Part shown: positions 51,099 to 61,599 of the stretch, in pieces
Numbering within the stretch: position 1 is the stretch's first letter
Layout of the letters: each line of letters starts with the position of its first letter
Source of the DNA: Chloroflexota bacterium
GTDB lineage: Bacteria; Chloroflexota; Dehalococcoidia; Lucifugimonadales; Lucifugimonadaceae
Assembly (NCBI GenBank): GCA_013204555.1
Contig: JABMNO010000033.1
Span: 1-64,000 of the forward strand
Length of the DNA stretch: 64,000 nucleotides
Direction: 5' to 3'
The notes under the pieces: model-generated
What the model was told of the DNA's origin: nothing
Databases searched by the model: none
Seen by the model: only the letters and a program-made list of their open reading frames with translations
Translations under genes and position numbers: made by a program

Positions 51099-53101
51099 GG
51101 CGCCAATCTCGTGGCCTGATCTTTCTAGCCGTAATCCTTGTGGTATCGGTGTTGGTCGTCGCGTTCCCCCGTATCGAAATCAACCTGTTTGGTGGCTCGT
51201 TTGAGCGTGGTCAAGATGACACGCTGCTTGGTCTGTCACTTGGACTGGACCTTCAGGGTGGCACACACCTTGTATACAGCGCCAAAACAAAGGATGGCGG
51301 AGACCCTACTATTGATGACATGGACGCCGTCCGGTCAACAATTGAGTCTCGTATCAACCAGTTTGGCCTTAGCGAGCCTACGGTCCAGCTTCTTGGTACA
51401 CCACCCGACCGCATCCTGATTCAGATTCCGGGCTTGACCGGCGCGAGCGTAAGCGTTGGATTCCAGGGCAACGCGGTGGCAGCTGATGACCTTGAGACCT
51501 ATTTTCGAAACGAACTAGGCCACCCAGAAGCGACCGTAAAGGTTGTTACGGATGATGATGGGATTGAACTTCTTGTAGTCAGTGTGGATGAGTTCAAGGG
51601 CGATCGGATCGACGCGGAAGGCAACATCCTGGAAGTAGCTGAGGCTGCGCAGGTCCGCACGAAACTCGCCGAGCAATTCGCCTCCCAACTTCGTGTCATC
51701 TACACAGCGCTACCTCCTGCCTCAACTTCCACGGCGACCTCAACTCCGCAGCTTGAGGAGGCCACGGCGGCGGCAATTCAGGAAGAGCTCGTGGCCATTG
51801 GTAGGTCCGACCTGACTGTCGAAGAGTCTAGCGAGCGCAATTTCAGCATTACGATTCCTAATCCTGTAGAGGATGGGATCACCGAAGATGGCATCGTTAT
51901 TGAAGGTGAAGTGACCGCTCTTCGGAAAGCGTTTATTGAGCGCTTCGGCCCCCCACTTATTTTCGCCCTGACAGGCCAGATCAACGCTTACACCGTTGGT
52001 GGTGGCGTTCAGGAAGCCAAGCAACTTATTGGTCAGACGGCTCAGCTTGAGTTCCGGGAGCGCACATGTGGTCCTCTCCTGGATCCTCTTGACGGGAGTG
52101 AGTGGCCACCAGATGGTTTGACTGAGCTAGAGTGGGCGTTTGAGCGGTGCTCCAACCCGAGCTACTTCAGTGAAACGGTACTCCCGCTCACAGGTGCCAA
52201 CCTGGTGAATGCCTACGCTGGCACCCAGCCCGGTATCGCCCGACCGGTCGTCAATATTGAGTTTGACGATGAGGGTGGGGACGAGTTCTTTGAGGTCACC
52301 GACCGAATCTCACGAACCAATGGTCTGCTCGCGATCTATCTTGATGGCGCTGAGCTTGTAGCTCCTGCAGCCCAGGCAGGAATTAGCGGTGGGCGAGCGT
52401 TTATTCAGGGACCAGATTTCACAGGTGAACGTGCGCGGACGGTTTCAATTCAGTTGAAGTCCGGTGCGTTGCCGCTGGAACTGACGTTGATTCAGGAACG
52501 CAACGTTGACGCCACTCTTGGTGATGACACTCTCAGAAAGAGCGTTGTCGCCGGTATCATCGGCCTGATTCTGGTGCTCTCATACATGATCATCTACTAC
52601 AAGGCGCCCGGGGTAGTTGCCACCATTGCACTGCTGCTTTACGCAGCGATCACAATGGCGATATTCAAACTGGCGCCAGTGACATTGACGCTTTCAGGAA
52701 TCGCAGCTCTGATCTTGACGATTGGTACCGCAGTTGACGCGAATATCTTGATTGCAGAGCGAACCAAAGAGGAACTTCGGGCGGGGCGGTCCCTGTTCGC
52801 TGCAATAAGCGAAGGTTTCGCACGGGCATGGCCGTCCATCAGGGACAGTAACTCGGCAACTATCATCACCAGTGCAGTTCTGTTCTGGTTCGGTGATCGA
52901 TTGGGTACCAGTGTCATGCAAGGTTTCGCACTGACCCTCGGAATTGGAACGCTGGTCAGCATGTTCACGGCATTCTTCGCCAGCCGCGTGATCAGCCGAG
53001 CGCTTGGAAGCATAACCGGGCCATCTCGAATGAAGCTCTGGGTTCCCATTGGCGGCGTAGGTGGGGATCACAGCGAGCCCAGTCAACAGGCCGGAGATTA
53101 A
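51095..53101 (+). CDS. secD: Protein translocase subunit SecD
   Basis: A 668-residue membrane protein that, with SecF, uses the proton gradient to help SecYEG export. It has one N-terminal helix, a large extracytoplasmic domain (LGLDLQGGTHLVYS near the start), and five C-terminal helices with the IGTAVDANILIAERTKEELR motif. It is longer than many SecD proteins because of extra sequence in the extracytoplasmic domain, including a Ser/Thr-Ala linker (PPASTSTATSTP). The start GTG 51095 follows GGAG by six bases and overlaps cca by four. Confidence 0.96.
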   Translation: MRRQSRGLIFLAVILVVSVLVVAFPRIEINLFGGSFERGQDDTLLGLSLGLDLQGGTHLVYSAKTKDGGDPTIDDMDAVRSTIESRINQFGLSEPTVQLLGTPPDRILIQIPGLTGASVSVGFQGNAVAADDLETYFRNELGHPEATVKVVTDDDGIELLVVSVDEFKGDRIDAEGNILEVAEAAQVRTKLAEQFASQLRVIYTALPPASTSTATSTPQLEEATAAAIQEELVAIGRSDLTVEESSERNFSITIPNPVEDGITEDGIVIEGEVTALRKAFIERFGPPLIFALTGQINAYTVGGGVQEAKQLIGQTAQLEFRERTCGPLLDPLDGSEWPPDGLTELEWAFERCSNPSYFSETVLPLTGANLVNAYAGTQPGIARPVVNIEFDDEGGDEFFEVTDRISRTNGLLAIYLDGAELVAPAAQAGISGGRAFIQGPDFTGERARTVSIQLKSGALPLELTLIQERNVDATLGDDTLRKSVVAGIIGLILVLSYMIIYYKAPGVVATIALLLYAAITMAIFKLAPVTLTLSGIAALILTIGTAVDANILIAERTKEELRAGRSLFAAISEGFARAWPSIRDSNSATIITSAVLFWFGDRLGTSVMQGFALTLGIGTLVSMFTAFFASRVISRALGSITGPSRMKLWVPIGGVGGDHSEPSQQAGD

Positions 53102-53104
53102 CCA

Positions 53105-54025
53105 GTGGACGTAGTCGGTAGAAAACAGTGGTTCTTGAGCCTGTCGGCGGTCCTCGTGATCATCGGCATCATTTTCATATCAATCCCGCCGCGACTTAAT
53201 CTCGGAATCGACTTCACGTCTGGGACCAGTTTCGATCTGGTATTCGCGGACGATATCGCCACCGAAGACGTTCGGAGTGCTCTAACCGCAGTTGGCCATG
53301 ATGACGCGATTATTCAGAAAGCTGGCGATGGCGAGTTTTTTGTTCGAACCCGCGATCTTGGCCAGTCCGGTATTGAGGAAATTCAGGCAGAGATCAACAC
53401 TTCGATCTCTACCGATTACCGGATTCCCAGTGTTACATCAGTGGGAAAATCCGTAGCCAGCGACACAGTCCGAAACGCGATTATCGCCGTGGTAGTGGCC
53501 GCTCTTTTCGTTATGCTCTACGTGATGTACGCGTTCCGTACGGTTCCTCGCTCCTACAGATACGCAATAGCGGCCATCGTCGCACTTGGTCATGACGTAT
53601 TTATTGTGCTGGGACTTTTTTCAATACTTGGACAGGTCATCGACGCCGAGGTGAACGCGATTTTCATCGTGGGAATCTTGACGGTGATCGGTTACTCGGT
53701 ACACGACACGATCGTCATATTTGACCGGATTCGCGAAAACGTCTCGGTTGCTCCGAGCCGACCGTTTGCCGCTTCAGTCAATATCTCTATAAACGAGAGT
53801 TTTGCTCGTTCTCTCAGCACATCAATCACCACGGCCCTCACCATTCTGGCGTTGCTACTGTTTGGAGGGGAGACGCTCCGGGACTTCCTGATCGTTCTGC
53901 TCTCAGGCGTTATTGTTGGAACTTACAGTTCCATGTTCCTTGCCGCACAGATTCTGGTCGTGTGGGAAGATCGCGACTACACGAAGCTCAAGTTCTGGGG
54001 ACGGGCGACTGCCAACGGGTCGTAA
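53105..54025 (+). CDS. secF: Protein translocase subunit SecF
   Basis: A 306-residue partner of SecD with six predicted membrane helices. The N-terminal helix is followed by LGIDFTSGTSFDLVF, and the conserved VIGYSVHDTIVIFDRIREN and NESFARSLSTSITTALTILA segments are present. The start is GTG 53105, eight bases after GGAG and three bases after secD ends. Normal length; co-transcribed with secD. Confidence 0.96.
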   Translation: MDVVGRKQWFLSLSAVLVIIGIIFISIPPRLNLGIDFTSGTSFDLVFADDIATEDVRSALTAVGHDDAIIQKAGDGEFFVRTRDLGQSGIEEIQAEINTSISTDYRIPSVTSVGKSVASDTVRNAIIAVVVAALFVMLYVMYAFRTVPRSYRYAIAAIVALGHDVFIVLGLFSILGQVIDAEVNAIFIVGILTVIGYSVHDTIVIFDRIRENVSVAPSRPFAASVNISINESFARSLSTSITTALTILALLLFGGETLRDFLIVLLSGVIVGTYSSMFLAAQILVVWEDRDYTKLKFWGRATANGS

Positions 54026-54104
54026 CGAGTCGCCTCCCGACCAATTGATCTGGTCGATGTCTACAATAGGCGACCGATTAAGATTGGCAGAAGGATAAGA
54101 CGTC

Positions 54105-54956
54105 ATGCACCTGGGCGCCCACGTATCAGCATCCGGCGGAATTGAAAAAGCGGTAGGTCGCGCGCTTGAAATTGGCGCGGAAGCTATGCAGATATTCCCG
54201 TCGTCACCGCGCATGTGGCGCTTCAAGATGACGCCGGACGCCAATATCGCGAGGTTTCAGGCGGCGGTGGCTGAAGCCAATATGGGCCCCACCGTGTTTC
54301 ATGGAATATACCTGTGTGCGTTGGCGTCCGAAGATGAGGCTCTGCTGGCGCGAAGCATTGAGTCCTTGACTAACTATCTCAAACTCGCTGAAGCGATCCA
54401 GGTTGAGGGTGTTCTGTTCCACCCTGCGAGCCACAAAGGGCGCGGATACGAAACTGTTGAGAAGCAGTTTGTTGATGCCGTCCACCAGATTCTTGAAGAC
54501 GCTCCCGGAACGCCGTGGCTGGCGCTTGAGAACAGCGCAGGGATGGGCGACCACCTCGGCTCGAAGTTCGAAGAGCTCGGCAGACTGATCAAGGCGATCG
54601 ATAGTCCTCGAATCAAAGTCTGCTTCGACACGCAACACGCATGGGCCGCTGGATACGATATGTCCACGGCTGACGGAGTTGCCGCCGCGATGGACGAGTT
54701 CGACCGGGAGATTGGTGTTGACCGGCTGAAGGCAGTCCACTGTAATGACTCAAAGACGGCGATGGGGTCATCGGTGGACCGGCACGAAAATATTGGTGAA
54801 GGGGAGATCGGCGTCGATGGTTTTGAAGCCATTATGAGCCATCCCGCATTTGCAGACGTGCCGTTCTACCTGGAGGTCCCCGGATTTGAAAAGGGTGGCC
54901 CGGACAAGAAGAACATGGATCTGATCAAGACGATCCGTGAACGGGCGCAGAGTTAG
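54105..54956 (+). CDS. nfo: Endonuclease IV (AP endonuclease)
   Basis: A 283-residue zinc-dependent AP endonuclease for base-excision repair. It has the family fold and metal residues: LGAHVSASGG, VEGVLFHPASHKGRG, WLALENSAG, VCFDTQHAWAAGYD and the AVHCNDSKTAMGSSVDRHENIGEG signature. Typical is FTKNQRQW at the start of the barrel; here it is FPSSPRMW. The start follows AAGGA. It sits next to a zincin and downstream of secDF. Confidence 0.92.
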   Translation: MHLGAHVSASGGIEKAVGRALEIGAEAMQIFPSSPRMWRFKMTPDANIARFQAAVAEANMGPTVFHGIYLCALASEDEALLARSIESLTNYLKLAEAIQVEGVLFHPASHKGRGYETVEKQFVDAVHQILEDAPGTPWLALENSAGMGDHLGSKFEELGRLIKAIDSPRIKVCFDTQHAWAAGYDMSTADGVAAAMDEFDREIGVDRLKAVHCNDSKTAMGSSVDRHENIGEGEIGVDGFEAIMSHPAFADVPFYLEVPGFEKGGPDKKNMDLIKTIRERAQS

Positions 54957-54962
54957 GGATAT

Positions 54963-55349
54963 ATGCAAGACAGTCTAAGAGCGCGGATGAGCATTGAGGA
55001 TTTCGAAGCACTCGTCATTGAGGCAATAGATTCGCTGCCAGAGGAGTTCCTAACTCGTTTGGACAACGTTGATGTTACCGTCGAGTCAGCGCCAAGCAGG
55101 GCTCAGTTGGCGCAGCAGGGAATCCCCGAAGATGGTCTGTTGTTAGGGCTGTACGAGGGCGTGCCACTGACGGCTCGACAGAACTACGGATTCGTACTCC
55201 CTGACAAGATCACCATCTTCCAGGAATCTGTGGAAATGGCCTGTAGCACTCCGGAGGAGATCGTCCACGAGGTGCGAGATACTGTTGCGCATGAGATCGC
55301 CCACCATTTCGGCCTGGATGATTCGGCACTGCACGCGCTAGGACTTTAG
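54963..55349 (+). CDS. Small zincin-like metallopeptidase family protein
   Basis: A 128-residue protein with VAHEIAHHFGLDD, a complete HExxH zinc motif with a downstream Asp-Asp typical of this small metallopeptidase family (PF06262-like). The N-terminal half has the family LPEEF and LGLYEGVPLT segments. It starts six bases after nfo and is probably co-transcribed. No substrate is known for the family. Confidence 0.88.
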   Translation: MQDSLRARMSIEDFEALVIEAIDSLPEEFLTRLDNVDVTVESAPSRAQLAQQGIPEDGLLLGLYEGVPLTARQNYGFVLPDKITIFQESVEMACSTPEEIVHEVRDTVAHEIAHHFGLDDSALHALGL

Positions 55350-55382
55350 CTAGAACGCTAGCTCAAGCGAAAGGAGCAGCTC

Positions 55383-56801
55383 GTGACCAGGGTTGTAATC
55401 GCTGCCTTCGACGGTTTGCAAATGTGGCAGATCAACGCCTCAGTTACTCCGAACCTGCACCGTTTCGCGTCTGACGGTGTGCGATTTGAACGTCACCATC
55501 CGGTAGTGCCAAGCGTAACCCGGCTCAACGCAGCGAGTATGACCACCGGCTGTTTGCCTGGGACCCATGGTATTGCAGGCAACCGGATGCTATTCAGAGA
55601 CGTCTGGCCCAACCAGGTGGCTGACGTGCTGGAGCCTCAGTTGAAAGTGGTCAGAGATGCGACCGGGAACCGGGTTCTCCTGGCGCTGAACCTCGCTGAA
55701 CGCCTGGCGAAGGAAGGCATGGAGTTCGCAGTCGTCAACTCGGGAACCTCCGGCAACGCGTTCTGCCTTGCTCCCAACGCTGATGTATCCGGTGGAATCG
55801 TCATTCACCCAGAGTTTTCGTTACCCGCTGATGTCACTCATCAGGTTGAGCAGAAGTGCGGTGGTTGGCCGGAAGCGGCGGTTCCCAACGCCGCTGTCAT
55901 TGCCCATGCAACGGATATTTTTGTCGAGTATGTGCTGGGCGAGCGCAAGTCTGACGCCGGCTTGATCTGGTATTCAGAGCCTGACAAGTCTCAACACGGA
56001 ACGGGAGTTGGATCTGACACATCAATCGCGGCAATCAAGGCGGCGGACCATGAATTTGGGCGACTGCTCAGCGCGATATCTGATGACACGAACGTGTTTG
56101 TCATTTCAGACCACGGCTACTCAACTTCCAATGGCATCATCGAACTCGAATCCGATCTGATCGCCCAGGGATACCCGTCACTGGGCGAAACCGGTGGCGT
56201 AGGCGTTGCGGCCAACGGCGGGATGGCGCTCATCTACGGCGATTATCTCTGCGGAGCGCAGGCCGACGCGATTGTCGATTGGCTGATTCAACAGCCGTGG
56301 TGCGGCTCGATATTCGCATCCGAGCGAATCGGGACGGTTAATGGCACGCTGCCAATGAGATTGATCGGTATGGAAGGCGCGAGGTCTGCGGAGATCGCTG
56401 TCTCGACCAACTGGACCGCAGCAGCCGGACCTAAAACCGTGGCGCGCTCGAATACGTTTGGGACGATGGCGGAAGGCCATGGAGAACACGGCGGGCTTAG
56501 TCCAACTGAAATGCGGAATACGCTTATCGCACGCGGTCCAGCGTTTCGTTCAGGATCTGTATCTGAGTTACCCAGCGGCAACATAGATCTGGCGCCAACG
56601 GTCTTGAATGTGCTGGGTATCGATGGCGACGGTATGGACGGACGCGTACTGACAGAGGCGCTTGTTGCCGGAAGCGGTGAACCAGTCCACGATGACCCCG
56701 AGTACCTTTCCCATGAAGCGATTCGTGGTGGGTATCGGCAGGTCCTCCAGACAGTTGAGTACGCGCGCGTCAGTTATGTGGAACGGGCTAATAGGGCGTA
56801 A
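55383..56801 (+). CDS. Type I phosphodiesterase / nucleotide pyrophosphatase family protein
   Basis: A 472-residue alkaline-phosphatase-superfamily protein. Metal and nucleophile positions are visible: IAAFDGLQMWQ (first Asp), the nucleophile Thr in AASMTTGCLPGTHG, WYSEPDKSQHG, the ISDHGYS metal pair and GEHGG near the C-terminus. It probably hydrolyses a phosphodiester or phosphonate. The start GTG 55383 follows AGGAG. No signal peptide is seen. It converges with the MBL gene across a short gap without terminator. Confidence 0.88.
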   Translation: MTRVVIAAFDGLQMWQINASVTPNLHRFASDGVRFERHHPVVPSVTRLNAASMTTGCLPGTHGIAGNRMLFRDVWPNQVADVLEPQLKVVRDATGNRVLLALNLAERLAKEGMEFAVVNSGTSGNAFCLAPNADVSGGIVIHPEFSLPADVTHQVEQKCGGWPEAAVPNAAVIAHATDIFVEYVLGERKSDAGLIWYSEPDKSQHGTGVGSDTSIAAIKAADHEFGRLLSAISDDTNVFVISDHGYSTSNGIIELESDLIAQGYPSLGETGGVGVAANGGMALIYGDYLCGAQADAIVDWLIQQPWCGSIFASERIGTVNGTLPMRLIGMEGARSAEIAVSTNWTAAAGPKTVARSNTFGTMAEGHGEHGGLSPTEMRNTLIARGPAFRSGSVSELPSGNIDLAPTVLNVLGIDGDGMDGRVLTEALVAGSGEPVHDDPEYLSHEAIRGGYRQVLQTVEYARVSYVERANRA

Positions 56802-56816
56802 GTCACAAATACCGGA

Positions 56817-57656
56817 TTAGACAGGCTGCCAGCTGTATCTGTCTTCGACCTTGATCACGTGGCCTATGTTGCTGTCGATCAGCAGGTGGCCGAATGTTGT
56901 CATCGTTCGTTCAGCGGCTAACTTCTCAAGCACCGTCCGGCGCGTCACTCGCGCCGTAGCTTTGTCCTCATCGAAATCGGCGCACAGATCTGGCATCTCG
57001 AACTGCACCGTGTTGTGCAGTACATCCCCCGCGATAAAGCCTATTTCGCCTTCAGATTCGACGAGGAGGGACTGGTGCCCCGGTGTGTGCCCCGGAGTTG
57101 CTATTGCTCTCATCCCAGTGGCTACTGGCGTTTCGTCATCGGTGAGGTCTACGAGACCCATGCGTTCCAACGGATAGATTGCCTGTTCAACTGGACTGCT
57201 TGAGAGAACGTCCGGCTGGGTCCAGTGCTTCCACTCGGGAGTGGAGATCACATAACGCGCGTTAGGGAAGGTGGGAGTGGATTCAGCACCGGGATTTGAG
57301 CGAAGCGCCCAACCGATGTGGTCGAAGTGGAGGTGAGAGAAAAAGACGTGATCAATATCTTCAGGGGAGACGCCGTGAGTCGCCAGGGCGTTCATGAGTT
57401 GCCCTTCTGCACCTCCAAGCGCCTCATGCGGCCCGGGACCGCCGCCAGCGTCCACGATCATCGTTGAATCAGCTGACTGCACGAGGAACACAGAAAAGTT
57501 GGTTGGGAACTCTTTTGCCTTGTTGAGATGGTGGGGCCGGGAGTCCCAGCCATCCTCCGGCATATCTGAAAAGACGTTCGACGCCGGGAAGGCAAGCGGC
57601 CCAATATCGCGAATAGCCGTGATCGTTATGTTTCCAATGCGTACACATGTCGCCAT
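56817..57656 (-). CDS. MBL fold metallo-hydrolase
   Basis: A 279-residue metallo-beta-lactamase fold protein with the di-zinc motif FFSHLHFDHIG, GHTPGHQS and the metal-bridging Asp in GFIAGDVLHN. It resembles lactonase/quorum-quenching-like members, but the substrate is not predictable. It is the last gene of a minus-strand run (ychF, hypothetical, hemW, selB) and starts 32 bases after selB. Confidence 0.9.
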   Translation of the reverse strand: MATCVRIGNITITAIRDIGPLAFPASNVFSDMPEDGWDSRPHHLNKAKEFPTNFSVFLVQSADSTMIVDAGGGPGPHEALGGAEGQLMNALATHGVSPEDIDHVFFSHLHFDHIGWALRSNPGAESTPTFPNARYVISTPEWKHWTQPDVLSSSPVEQAIYPLERMGLVDLTDDETPVATGMRAIATPGHTPGHQSLLVESEGEIGFIAGDVLHNTVQFEMPDLCADFDEDKATARVTRRTVLEKLAAERTMTTFGHLLIDSNIGHVIKVEDRYSWQPV

Positions 57657-57688
57657 TCGATTCGCTCCTCGTAGTTGTAAGCCCGACT

Positions 57689-59542
57689 TTACCTGAGTTG
57701 CCGGTCGTCGCCGACTCGTCGAGTTATCTGGCGACGGTCCATGTGCTCAAGAACGGCCAGTGTGTACTTTCGGCTGGTATCAAACATTTCGCGCACCGCT
57801 GCAAGCGCAATGGTTGCATTCTGCTTGCCGTGCTCGATAATTCGACTCTCTATCTCGTCGTACACGTCTTTCGGATACACAACATCCTGATTGAGTCTCA
57901 CAACGCGACCCTGATCGTCCAGAGCCGCGATCAACTCCTGGTCAATCGGTCTATCCGTCGGTGGAGAGAATCGATCGGTCTCCAGGTAGTCGAGGTATTT
58001 GGCGATCTGTTGTGTCTGCTCAGGAGTGAACTCAGGCGCGTACCCTGGTGATCTGATCAGCGAACCGGCACGCTCAATATCACCAACTTCTGCCAGGCGG
58101 TCTGCGGCCTGCGCAAACAGTGCCGCCTTAAGCTTCAGCCGACTCCTGAGCTCCTCAGCAGGAATTCCCACCCGAAGCGGATACTCCGCGTGGAATGATC
58201 GCGTCGCATCACGGGCATCACCAGAGAGCTTCGCCCATCCCGCCGTTGTGTAGAGCGGTCCGTCCGGGGTGCCAGTCAATGACACCAACGAGCCTGAGTT
58301 CACCAGGCCTTCAATTCGTTCAGTGACATTTGCCACTGATTCGTTCACCGCCTGTGCAATCGTCGAGGGATTGGCTGGTTGGCTCGATTCGACCGCGCTT
58401 ACGATCGCATCCTCGCCCGACCCTTCGGCGAGATACTGCAGTCGGCGGGTAACGCTGTCGTCGAACCTTTTGTGCCTTCGAGGGGTGAGGTCAAGAGCCA
58501 CTCCGCCGCCAAGTGTGGCGACCGTGTCTCTGATGACGAAGTAGTCGCCCTGAACGATAGGAATAGGATTCTCCAGCTTGATCTGGACCCAGCCGGATTC
58601 TCCCGGAGCCAGTGAGTCTGCATCCAGAAGTCGAATAGTAGCGGGGCTCTCAGCGCTGCCAGTGAATAGTGTTGTTGACGCGTTGTGCTTCACAGCCCTT
58701 GGGGAGCGGTCGATTACGCGGAAACTGGCGTCGATCACATCGGTCGGCTGGAGCCATCCCGGTGTTGCGATTACGTCTCCCCGGGATATCACATCGTGGG
58801 ATACGCCGCTAAGATTCACCGCAACACGCGTCCCGGGAAGGGCCTCATCTTCCACCTCTTTGTGCGTCTGCAGGCCTCTGATGCGAGCACGAACGCCTGA
58901 AGGCAATATCTCCACTTCCTGACCGCTTCGAACTCGTCCGTCGATCAGTGTTCCGGTGACCACCGTCCCGAACCCTGAGATCGTGAATGAACGGTCCACG
59001 GGGAGACGAGGTCTGCCAAGATCGCGCTTCTCAGGAAGATCACCAAGAACACGCTCTATTTCAGCCAGCAACTCCGGAATTCCAGCACCGGTCATTGCTG
59101 AGACAGGGACGATGTTTACGTCGGCGAGAGTTGTGCCTTCAAGCAGTTCAAGTACATCAGTCGACACGAGATCAATCCACTCATCATCGACCAGTTCGCG
59201 TTTGGTGAGTGCTACAACGCCGCGTTTGATTTGAAGAAGGTCCAGTATCGCCAGATGTTCCACCGTCTGCGGCATGACACCCTCGTCAGCGGCAACGATC
59301 AGCAGCGCCATATCAATGCCACCCACGCCCATGAGCATGTTCTTGATGAACCGCTCGTGCCCCGGCACATCCACGATGCTCACTTCAAGCCCGCCGGGAA
59401 GCGTCATCCAAGCGAATCCAAGTTCAATCGTCATGCCGCGCTCTTTTTCCTGGCTCAACCTGTCAGGGTCGATACCGGTCAGAGCCTCGGTGAGTGTCGA
59501 TTTACCGTGATCAACATGGCCAGCGGTTCCAATTACAAACAT
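57689..59542 (-). CDS. selB: Selenocysteine-specific elongation factor SelB
   Basis: A 617-residue translation GTPase that delivers Sec-tRNA to UGA codons with a SECIS hairpin. G1: [10 protein letters not shown]; the switch-I region [11 protein letters not shown] is characteristic of SelB; G3: [10 protein letters not shown]4 reads TKRE rather than (N/T)KxD, which is unusual. Domains II and III follow ([15 protein letters not shown]), and the C-terminus has the winged-helix repeats expected for SECIS binding. Its presence means the organism probably makes selenoproteins. No selA, selD or tRNA-Sec is in this window. Confidence 0.94.
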   Translation of the reverse strand: MFVIGTAGHVDHGKSTLTEALTGIDPDRLSQEKERGMTIELGFAWMTLPGGLEVSIVDVPGHERFIKNMLMGVGGIDMALLIVAADEGVMPQTVEHLAILDLLQIKRGVVALTKRELVDDEWIDLVSTDVLELLEGTTLADVNIVPVSAMTGAGIPELLAEIERVLGDLPEKRDLGRPRLPVDRSFTISGFGTVVTGTLIDGRVRSGQEVEILPSGVRARIRGLQTHKEVEDEALPGTRVAVNLSGVSHDVISRGDVIATPGWLQPTDVIDASFRVIDRSPRAVKHNASTTLFTGSAESPATIRLLDADSLAPGESGWVQIKLENPIPIVQGDYFVIRDTVATLGGGVALDLTPRRHKRFDDSVTRRLQYLAEGSGEDAIVSAVESSQPANPSTIAQAVNESVANVTERIEGLVNSGSLVSLTGTPDGPLYTTAGWAKLSGDARDATRSFHAEYPLRVGIPAEELRSRLKLKAALFAQAADRLAEVGDIERAGSLIRSPGYAPEFTPEQTQQIAKYLDYLETDRFSPPTDRPIDQELIAALDDQGRVVRLNQDVVYPKDVYDEIESRIIEHGKQNATIALAAVREMFDTSRKYTLAVLEHMDRRQITRRVGDDRQLR

Positions 59543-59597
59543 GGATTACGGCAATCTCATTCGCATATTACGTAGTGGGCGATTGGGGCTGCCCAGT

Positions 59598-60845
59598 TTA
59601 GCCGCCTGAGGTCGTGTCTAGTTCTACGAACTGAGAAAACACTTCGTTGCCTACCAGCCACTGATCGTGCGGTATCCAGTATCTGTCCTCGGCGAAATCA
59701 AGAAGACCACTTGCGTGGAGCCGTTTTATCTCATCTTGATACTGGGTCGGGAAATCGACGCCAAACTTGGTCTCTATCTCAGCTGATGAGATGCCCTCAG
59801 ATAGGCGTAGACCCATCATCAAGAAATCGGCCGCCTGCTGCCTATCTGAGTCTGGGCCACCGCTAGCGATTATTCCGATCTGCTTCATGGCGGCCAGAGC
59901 ATCCGATTCGGTAGGTAAATCGGAGGCGCTACGCAGCGCCTCAACGTACTGCCTGGGAGACCGGATAGTCTCAAACCGCCGCCCACCTACATATGAATGA
60001 GCACCCGGACCTACGCCCAGGTATTCCCCGCTGCGCCAGTAGACGAGGTTGTGGCGAGCGAACTTGTCCGGCTTGCACCAGTTCGATATCTCATAGTGAA
60101 GGTAGCCCACCGCCTCCAATTGCTCGCATGCCAGCAAATACATGTCGGCGGCAAGATCGGCGTCGGGTTCAGGCAGGTCCCCTTTTTCGACGATTACTTC
60201 GAGCGGGGTATTTGGCTCGATAGTGAGCCCGTAGAGCGATATGTGCTCGGTATCCAGTTCAAGGGCCATATTCAGTGAGTTCGCCCATTGTTCAAGGGAC
60301 TGATCAGGCAGTCCGAACATCAGGTCCAGATTGATGCTATCGAAGCCTCCGTCTCGGAAATTCCGGATCGCGCCCATAGCTGTTTTGGCGTCGTGCCTGC
60401 GGCCCAGCATCTTCAGCAATCCATCATCGAAACTCTGGACGCCCACGCTGACCCGGTTGAACCCAACAGCTCTCAGCAGAGCCGCCCGCTCCGGGTCGAC
60501 ATCCCCGGGGTTCGCTTCCAGTGAAATCTCCGCAGCAGAATCTACGGCAAACGCTTCCCTGATCGTCGACATCACATGCCCGAGATCGTGGACGGGCAAA
60601 TACGACGGCGTTCCGCCGCCGAAGAAAATCGTGTTGGTCTGAGGTTTACTGAGAAGTGCTCCCCACCGCTCGATTTCATGCTGGAGCGCAGCAACGTAGT
60701 CGGGGATCAGGCCTTCGATCTGGGCGTACGTGTTGAAATCGCAGTACGGACACTTCGTTTCGCAGAACGGAATGTGGACATACAGAGCGAGCGCCTCGTC
60801 AGGCACTCCGAGCCGCGGCGGGACTATGCGCTTCCCGGTGTCCAC
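59598..60845 (-). CDS. hemW: Radical SAM heme chaperone HemW
   Basis: A 415-residue radical SAM protein. The cluster motif is YVHIPFCETKCPYCDF (CX3CX2C), followed by FFGGGTPSYL and EANPGDVD. HemW proteins are now seen as haem chaperones rather than oxygen-independent coproporphyrinogen oxidases. The GTG at 60845 overlaps the upstream gene by 22 bases; a later GTG (ahead of PDEALALYVHIPFC) is also possible. Co-transcribed with the genes on either side. Confidence 0.9.
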   Translation of the reverse strand: MDTGKRIVPPRLGVPDEALALYVHIPFCETKCPYCDFNTYAQIEGLIPDYVAALQHEIERWGALLSKPQTNTIFFGGGTPSYLPVHDLGHVMSTIREAFAVDSAAEISLEANPGDVDPERAALLRAVGFNRVSVGVQSFDDGLLKMLGRRHDAKTAMGAIRNFRDGGFDSINLDLMFGLPDQSLEQWANSLNMALELDTEHISLYGLTIEPNTPLEVIVEKGDLPEPDADLAADMYLLACEQLEAVGYLHYEISNWCKPDKFARHNLVYWRSGEYLGVGPGAHSYVGGRRFETIRSPRQYVEALRSASDLPTESDALAAMKQIGIIASGGPDSDRQQAADFLMMGLRLSEGISSAEIETKFGVDFPTQYQDEIKRLHASGLLDFAEDRYWIPHDQWLVGNEVFSQFVELDTTSGG

Positions 60846-61549
60846 AGCCCCGGACCGTCATCTGACTGTTGAGGTTCTGTTCCCGCACCCGCTGATGGCG
60901 CCGCCTGGCCTGCCTGCGCCCGTTCGATTTCTGCCTGCCGCATTCTCACCTGCTCTTCAATCCAGCGATTCAACTGGTCGAGTTCAGGTGGCATGATGTT
61001 GAATATTTCAACGTCTTTTGGCGTAACAACACCGCGGAGCGACGAGATAATCACCAGGCCAGCCTCGCCCGGACCAAGCTTGGTATCAAGCGAAGTCGTG
61101 ATGTGGCTCATGCGGGCCTCTGTGGCGACGTTGTATGCCTCCTGAACGGTATCGGCAACCTTCTGGCTGTTGAACCCAACCTGCGCCATTCTGCCCCAGT
61201 CCAGAACTTCCATGAACAACTCGTCATCATCCAGCGCCTCAAGAGACGCACCTCCCTGGAGTCGGGTGTTGATGAGCGGAAAGGCCGGGAAGTTTGTCTG
61301 CTTTAGCTGGTCAATGCCGGGGTCGCCACCATAGCTAATACCCTCGTGGAACACCTTCTTGACGATTCCTGCCTTCGCCTCTAGCGAACTCAGGTGCTGG
61401 TCTACGGCCTTCCAGTAAGCTTCCAGCCGCTGTCCGTATCCATCTGGTGCTCCCGGCAGGGAGTAAACAAGCGGGACAACGTACAACTTCCGCTGGCCGA
61501 TAATATCGCCCGCTTCTGGTTTTTCGATCTTGCCAAGTTCTTCTGTCAT
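60824..61549 (-). CDS. Conserved hypothetical protein
   Basis: A 241-residue cytoplasmic protein I do not recognise. The first 200 residues look well ordered, with YGQRLEAYWKAVDQHLSSLE and TEARMSHITTSLDTKLGPGEAGLV helices. The last ~40 are Ala/Gln/Pro-rich and probably disordered. No signal, membrane helix, nucleotide-binding loop or metal motif is visible. Its 3' end overlaps the start of hemW by 22 bases, and it is 50 bases after ychF. Confidence 0.75.
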   Translation of the reverse strand: MTEELGKIEKPEAGDIIGQRKLYVVPLVYSLPGAPDGYGQRLEAYWKAVDQHLSSLEAKAGIVKKVFHEGISYGGDPGIDQLKQTNFPAFPLINTRLQGGASLEALDDDELFMEVLDWGRMAQVGFNSQKVADTVQEAYNVATEARMSHITTSLDTKLGPGEAGLVIISSLRGVVTPKDVEIFNIMPPELDQLNRWIEEQVRMRQAEIERAQAGQAAPSAGAGTEPQQSDDGPGLWTPGSA

Positions 61550-61599
61550 ATGACTCCCAGATTACTTTCCAACGCGGAATGTTACAGCCGAAGCCGCAA

